A model generated the notes under the pieces. That model searched no databases. It worked only from the letters and a program-made list of their open reading frames with translations, and was not told the origin of the DNA. From Sulfolobaceae archaeon (GTDB lineage: Archaea; Thermoproteota; Thermoprotei_A; Sulfolobales; Sulfolobaceae), in the NCBI GenBank assembly GCA_026627305.1, contig JAPNVD010000027.1, positions 111,523 to 175,522 on the forward strand: a stretch of 64,000 bases of DNA. The letters are read 5' to 3'. How positions within the stretch are numbered: position 1 is the stretch's first letter; each line of letters opens with the position of its first letter. Both the position numbers and the translations under genes were made by a program. Shown here in pieces: positions 60,206-64,000 of the stretch.

Positions 60206-62071
60206 ATGATGACGTTTTATATCGGAGTAAATTATTGGCCTGAGGTTTCAAATATAAAGTTCTGGTCAAGATGGAACCCTGAAGAAATAGAGAATGATTT
60301 TGCTAAGATGAGGGAAATAGGAATAAACGCTATTAGAACATTCTTGCTTGATGAGGATTGCGCATATAATGATGGAAGGTTAAAAGAGGATTGTAAGATT
60401 AAGATTAAACAGTTTTTAGATATTGCCGAAAAATATGGTATAAAGGTATTTCTGACATTTATAGTAGGCCACATGAGCGGTAAAAATTGGCCAATACCAT
60501 GGGATCCAAATAATGAAATATATTCAAGTAAGGCAATAGAAAACGCTAAAAAGTTCATAACTCAGGTAGTTGAGAACTTTAAGAACCATAAGGCTATTGG
60601 TGGTTGGATACTATCTAACGAGATAACGCTAGTTAAAAAACCGAGTTCAGTTGAAGAATTTAAATTATGGGTTAGCAGTCTTTATCACGCTATAAAGGAT
60701 ATAGATAGGGATCATTTGGTTTCGATAGGGGACTCGGTCTCTCTTTACTCTCAACCTTATCTTAAACCCGAGAACTTGAGGGGGATAATAGACTATGCTT
60801 CCCCGCATCTATACAGGTATGATGAAGACCCAATAAGGCATACCTTAACCTATGAGAGCGTTTTGGAGTATTGTAGAAGCTCGGGAATTCCCACATTACT
60901 GGAAGAATTCGGCTATCCCACTTCGCTTTATTCTGAAGAATCGCAAGCAGGTTTTATCGATATCATACTTCATTCTGCCCTATTTTATGGGACAATAGGT
61001 GCGTTCATTTGGTGCTTTAGTGACTTTAAGAATGAAAGTGACGAACCCTACTTATGGGAACCCCATGAGCTAACATTTGGTATATTTAGGAAAGATTTAT
61101 CAAGGAAACCTTCAGCTAACGTAGTTGAGGATTTCACTAAATTCCTTAAGAGCGTGAAGTTAGAGGAATATAGATTACCAAAGAGAGAAGCAGCGATAAT
61201 TGTGCCCTCATTTTTATACAAGGATTTTCCATTCGTAGGAGAAGTAAACATGAGGGATGATATAGCTAAGCTTCTCTCTCAATCCTTTACCATAGCTAGG
61301 TTATCAGGAATAAACGTCACCTTCGTAAGAGAGGAGGAGGAATTTAGTAACTATAAGCTAATCCTAATCCCTTCAATCTCTAGGCTATTAACATCGACTT
61401 GGAAAAGGCTATTAGATTTCGTAGAAAACGGTGGTGTAGTTTACTATTCTACATTAATTCCAGGTTATCATATGTCAGCCACACATATGTGGGAAGAACT
61501 GTTTGGTGTTAAACCTAATTTAAATGCTGGAGGAGGTGGTCTCATATTACCTGAGGATATAGAGGTAGAGTTCTTAGAGAGGTTTGGTTCCATTAAGATG
61601 GGTGAGAAAATAAGGGTTGAGGGCTCCTCCATTTCCCTTAAGACTTATAGGTTCAAGGAGGTTGATGCTAAAGTTATAGCTCATGTACCTTCTCACGAGT
61701 TTAACATATATTTAGCTAAGAGAGGAAAAGGGTTCGCAGTTTTATCCAATATTCCATTTGAAGGTATTATCTTAACGTCGATGGAAGGTAAGAACTATAA
61801 TATGGGTATTTTAAAGTTCTATAGGTCACTAGCTGAGGTCAGTAATATCGAAATAAAGTACTTTGCTGAACCCGCAGGTGTTGAGGTAGTATATATGGAG
61901 GGCGAGAATGAGGATCTAGTGGGGATCCTAAATCATACATTTGAGGATAAAGAGGCCTTAATATATTATCCGTCTGGCTATACACTTATAGATGTAGATA
62001 TTAAGGATAATCCGCTGAGGCTAAAGTTAAAAGAGAAGTCTACTCACGTTTTGAGAATTAAAAAACAATAA
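60206..62071 (+). CDS. GH5-like beta-mannosidase/beta-glycosidase with C-terminal beta-galactosidase-type domain
   Basis: About 621 residues from the ATG at 60206 (a second ATG follows at 60209; a TTG at 60173 would add 11). The N-terminal TIM barrel starts YIGVNYWPEVSNIKFWSRW. GGWILSNEI holds the acid/base Glu139 after Asn and LLEEFGYP the nucleophile Glu234 (short numbering), as in clan GH-A families. From about residue 335 there is a Rossmann-like domain resembling the trimerisation domain of GH42 enzymes (ESNGGVV-like ENGGVVYYSTLI). No signal peptide is seen, so it acts inside the cell on imported oligosaccharides. It resembles a described Saccharolobus beta-mannosidase/mannanase. Confidence 0.82.
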   Translation: MMTFYIGVNYWPEVSNIKFWSRWNPEEIENDFAKMREIGINAIRTFLLDEDCAYNDGRLKEDCKIKIKQFLDIAEKYGIKVFLTFIVGHMSGKNWPIPWDPNNEIYSSKAIENAKKFITQVVENFKNHKAIGGWILSNEITLVKKPSSVEEFKLWVSSLYHAIKDIDRDHLVSIGDSVSLYSQPYLKPENLRGIIDYASPHLYRYDEDPIRHTLTYESVLEYCRSSGIPTLLEEFGYPTSLYSEESQAGFIDIILHSALFYGTIGAFIWCFSDFKNESDEPYLWEPHELTFGIFRKDLSRKPSANVVEDFTKFLKSVKLEEYRLPKREAAIIVPSFLYKDFPFVGEVNMRDDIAKLLSQSFTIARLSGINVTFVREEEEFSNYKLILIPSISRLLTSTWKRLLDFVENGGVVYYSTLIPGYHMSATHMWEELFGVKPNLNAGGGGLILPEDIEVEFLERFGSIKMGEKIRVEGSSISLKTYRFKEVDAKVIAHVPSHEFNIYLAKRGKGFAVLSNIPFEGIILTSMEGKNYNMGILKFYRSLAEVSNIEIKYFAEPAGVEVVYMEGENEDLVGILNHTFEDKEALIYYPSGYTLIDVDIKDNPLRLKLKEKSTHVLRIKKQ

Positions 62072-62091
62072 GTTATCAGCGTTTTCAAAAA

Positions 62092-62104
62092 TCCTTTTTA
62101 TCTG
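62092..62104 (+). promoter_or_regulatory. TATA box of the molybdenum hydroxylase gene
   Basis: TCCTTTTTATCTG is centred about 25 nt before the ATG at 62123, fitting a leaderless start. Confidence 0.45.
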
Positions 62105-62122
62105 GTTCAACTATTCCAACAT

Positions 62123-64000
62123 ATGCGTTACATCGGAAAGCCTGTCAAGAGGATTATTGAGGATCCGCCATTAATAACTGGTAAGGGTCAGTTCGTATAT
62201 GATGTCCAATTACCTGGAACACTCTATGCCTATTTTATAAGAAGCCCTTATCCTCATGCAAGGATAAAATCGATAAAGTGCTCTGAAGGCTGTTATACTG
62301 CTAAGGATTTTCCTTTTCAGGTTACTGGTTTTGCAAAAGATGAAGTGGTATATGAAGGTCAGCCATTAGCTGTGGTACTCGCTGAGGATGAATACTCCGC
62401 TAGAGATTTAGCTGAAAAAGTGGAGGTAGAATACGAACCTCTACCCCATGTTTTAAATCCTTGGGATGCAATGAAAGATGAGATTAAGGCTAGGTCTGAT
62501 CTACCAACAAATGTTGGAGCTAGGGACTCAGTAGTTGCAGGAGATGTAGATTCCGCGTTTAAAAAAGCCTATAAGGTGATAAAGGGGGAGCTCGTAAATC
62601 AGAGAGTTATACCAGCTGCCATGGAACCTAGAGGTGTGGTGTCCTACTTTGACGGTAAGAGGGTTACGGTATGGAGCAGCACACAAGTTCCTTATGACAT
62701 TAGAAGAACGCTATTTAGGTATTTAGCACCTTTAGGTGTTTATGATATAAGAGTAATTCAACCTTATGTAGGAGGAGCATTTGGAAGCAAGGGCTTTGTT
62801 TACCCGGAGGAAATTATAGTCCCTTACTTATCGGTTGTCCTTAGAAGACCAATAAAATGGTTCAATACTAGAATGGATGATATGAGATCAACTAACCATG
62901 GCAGAGATATGAGGTTTAGGTTTGAAGCGGCTTTCGATAAGGACGGTAACTTGTTGGGAATACGTGGAGATATTGTAATAGATCTAGGAGGTCCAATAGG
63001 GGAATTGGGAAGCTATGAAGGAGGTTTTGGTATGGCTGCTACCGCAGCTAGATTACAGACAGGTAGATATAAGGTTAGTAATATAAACATAAACGTTTAT
63101 GGAGTTTTCACAAATAAAACTATATTATCAGCATATAGAGGTGCTGGTAGGCCTGAGGCTACATACTTTATTGAGAGGATAATGACTCTAGGTGCTAGAT
63201 CACTTGGTATTGATCCATTCGAGATCAGGGAGAAAAACGTAATACCCGAAGTAAATCATTACGTAACACCTACTGGAATGTATTATGACAGCGGAAAATA
63301 TAGCGAATTATTAAAGATAGCGAAACCCTACTACCAGTCACTAATTAACGAAAGGAACCAGTTAAGAGCCAAAGGATATCTAGCTGGAGTAGGGGTTACA
63401 CTATCCACGGAAATAGCAGTATTTGGTCCTTATTCCACTGCTAAAGTTAAGGTATTACCTCATGGCAAGATCCAAGTGATTACTGGTTTAACGCCACACG
63501 GGCAAGGTGATGCCACAGCACTAGCTCAAGTGGCTGCAGAGGTATTTGATGTAGACATCGATAATGTTGACGTCTTATGGGGAGATACTGATCTAATAGC
63601 GGAGGGAGATTACACTGCAGGGAGCAGGAGCATAACGGTTGGAGGTGCGGCTGTCCAAACAGCAGCCATGAGGTTAAAGGAAAAATTAATTCAAGTGATT
63701 GCTGAGGGATTGAAAGTGAGACCAGAGGATATCGAGTATAGAGAGGGCAAATTCGTAGTAGGGAGGACAGGGAAAGTTGTAACTCTAGCTGAGGCTTCGT
63801 CGATGGCATTAAATATGGGAATACTACCAGAGGAAGGCTATTCATTTCCATTTAAACAATATACTTCTCCTTATGGTGTTCATATGGCTTTAGTTACAGT
63901 AGACCCAGAAGTTGGCAGGGTTGATATATTGAGGTATATAGGCATTGATGATGTTGGTGTAGTAGTAAACCCACTATTGGCTGAGGGACAAGTACATGGT
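62123..64000 (+). CDS. molybdenum hydroxylase large subunit (aldehyde dehydrogenase/CoxL-like), cut by window edge
   Basis: The frame is open for 626 codons from the ATG at 62123 to the window end; family members are about 700-770 residues. It starts YIGKPVKRIIEDPPLITGKGQFVYD. YVGGAFGSKGFVYPEE is the substrate and cofactor motif; AYRGAGRPEATYFIERIM is the active loop; GLTPHGQGDATALAQVAAEVF is the molybdopterin dinucleotide contact. True CO dehydrogenases have AYRCSFR in the active loop; here there is no Cys, so this is an aldehyde or other hydroxylase, such as the glyceraldehyde oxidoreductase of the branched Entner-Doudoroff pathway. Medium and small subunits are not in view. Confidence 0.88.
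   Translation, partial: MRYIGKPVKRIIEDPPLITGKGQFVYDVQLPGTLYAYFIRSPYPHARIKSIKCSEGCYTAKDFPFQVTGFAKDEVVYEGQPLAVVLAEDEYSARDLAEKVEVEYEPLPHVLNPWDAMKDEIKARSDLPTNVGARDSVVAGDVDSAFKKAYKVIKGELVNQRVIPAAMEPRGVVSYFDGKRVTVWSSTQVPYDIRRTLFRYLAPLGVYDIRVIQPYVGGAFGSKGFVYPEEIIVPYLSVVLRRPIKWFNTRMDDMRSTNHGRDMRFRFEAAFDKDGNLLGIRGDIVIDLGGPIGELGSYEGGFGMAATAARLQTGRYKVSNININVYGVFTNKTILSAYRGAGRPEATYFIERIMTLGARSLGIDPFEIREKNVIPEVNHYVTPTGMYYDSGKYSELLKIAKPYYQSLINERNQLRAKGYLAGVGVTLSTEIAVFGPYSTAKVKVLPHGKIQVITGLTPHGQGDATALAQVAAEVFDVDIDNVDVLWGDTDLIAEGDYTAGSRSITVGGAAVQTAAMRLKEKLIQVIAEGLKVRPEDIEYREGKFVVGRTGKVVTLAEASSMALNMGILPEEGYSFPFKQYTSPYGVHMALVTVDPEVGRVDILRYIGIDDVGVVVNPLLAEGQVHG

Noticed and set aside
63480..63851. 123-codon minus-strand ORF opposite the molybdenum hydroxylase gene
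   Set aside because: Leu/Pro/Gln-rich shadow frame over a confidently coding region.

Overview
The window is chromosomal DNA from a thermoacidophilic crenarchaeon of the order Sulfolobales, most like Saccharolobus/Sulfolobus. This rests on protein families (LysW-type lysine/arginine synthesis, hisCGABFDEHI order, DUF2175, split GMP synthase, PurP), AT-rich DNA, archaeal TATA boxes about 26 nt before many start codons (leaderless mRNAs), and frequent GTG/TTG starts. No tRNA, rRNA, insertion sequence, integrase or CRISPR array was recognised. Coding density is very high and no gene-free stretch exceeds 300 bases.

Layout. 1-1195 (-): start of an APC permease and a small metzincin-like protein. 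1461-5587 (-): two-subunit glutamate synthase. 5716-13334 (-): arginine/carbamoyl-phosphate operon argG-argH-carA-carB-argX, preceded by a class I/II aminotransferase (13379-14578). 14704-21079 (+): complete nine-gene his operon. 21114-24344 (+): leuC-leuD-homocitrate synthase. 24339-26502 (-): leuA-leuB. 26587-32327 (+): pheA, ilvB-ilvN-ilvC and citramalate synthase. 32543-35224 (-): a degenerate SDR and a thioredoxin-fold YyaL protein. 35250-38431 (-): lysW-lysX-lysJ-lysK, divergent from lysY-lysZ (38689-40546 +). 40613-43354 (+): serA, class V aminotransferase and a DUF89 phosphatase-family gene. 43340-45869 (-): DUF2175, guaA glutaminase subunit, APC permease. 46007-54516 (+): purine block purB, amidohydrolase, purP, purP paralog, purA, FAD protein, guaA synthetase subunit. 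54562-64000: sugar/aldehyde metabolism (aldo/keto reductase, PIG-L deacetylase, Gfo/Idh, MDR dehydrogenase, MFS exporter, glycoside hydrolase, start of a molybdenum hydroxylase large subunit).

How it works together. Glutamate synthase supplies glutamate. ArgX or LysX attaches glutamate or alpha-aminoadipate to the C-terminal Glu of LysW, and one LysZ-LysY-LysJ-LysK set then makes ornithine or lysine. Homocitrate synthase, LeuA and CimA are three related acyl-transfer synthases that appear to share one LeuCD isomerase and one LeuB-type dehydrogenase for lysine, leucine and isoleucine. IlvBNC serves the branched-chain pathway. The purine block runs from AICAR to AMP and GMP, apart from steps not seen here.

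Main points for a second look: a 15-bp palindrome-like element shared by the lysW and homocitrate synthase promoters; out-of-frame ATGs at the predicted mRNA 5' ends of leuA, pheA and cimA; a degenerate repeat of the FMN barrel in glutamate synthase; a DUF89 gene where phosphoserine phosphatase is expected; and an amidohydrolase plus duplicated purP next to the purine steps. All functional calls come from reading the sequence and family knowledge; no searches were run.
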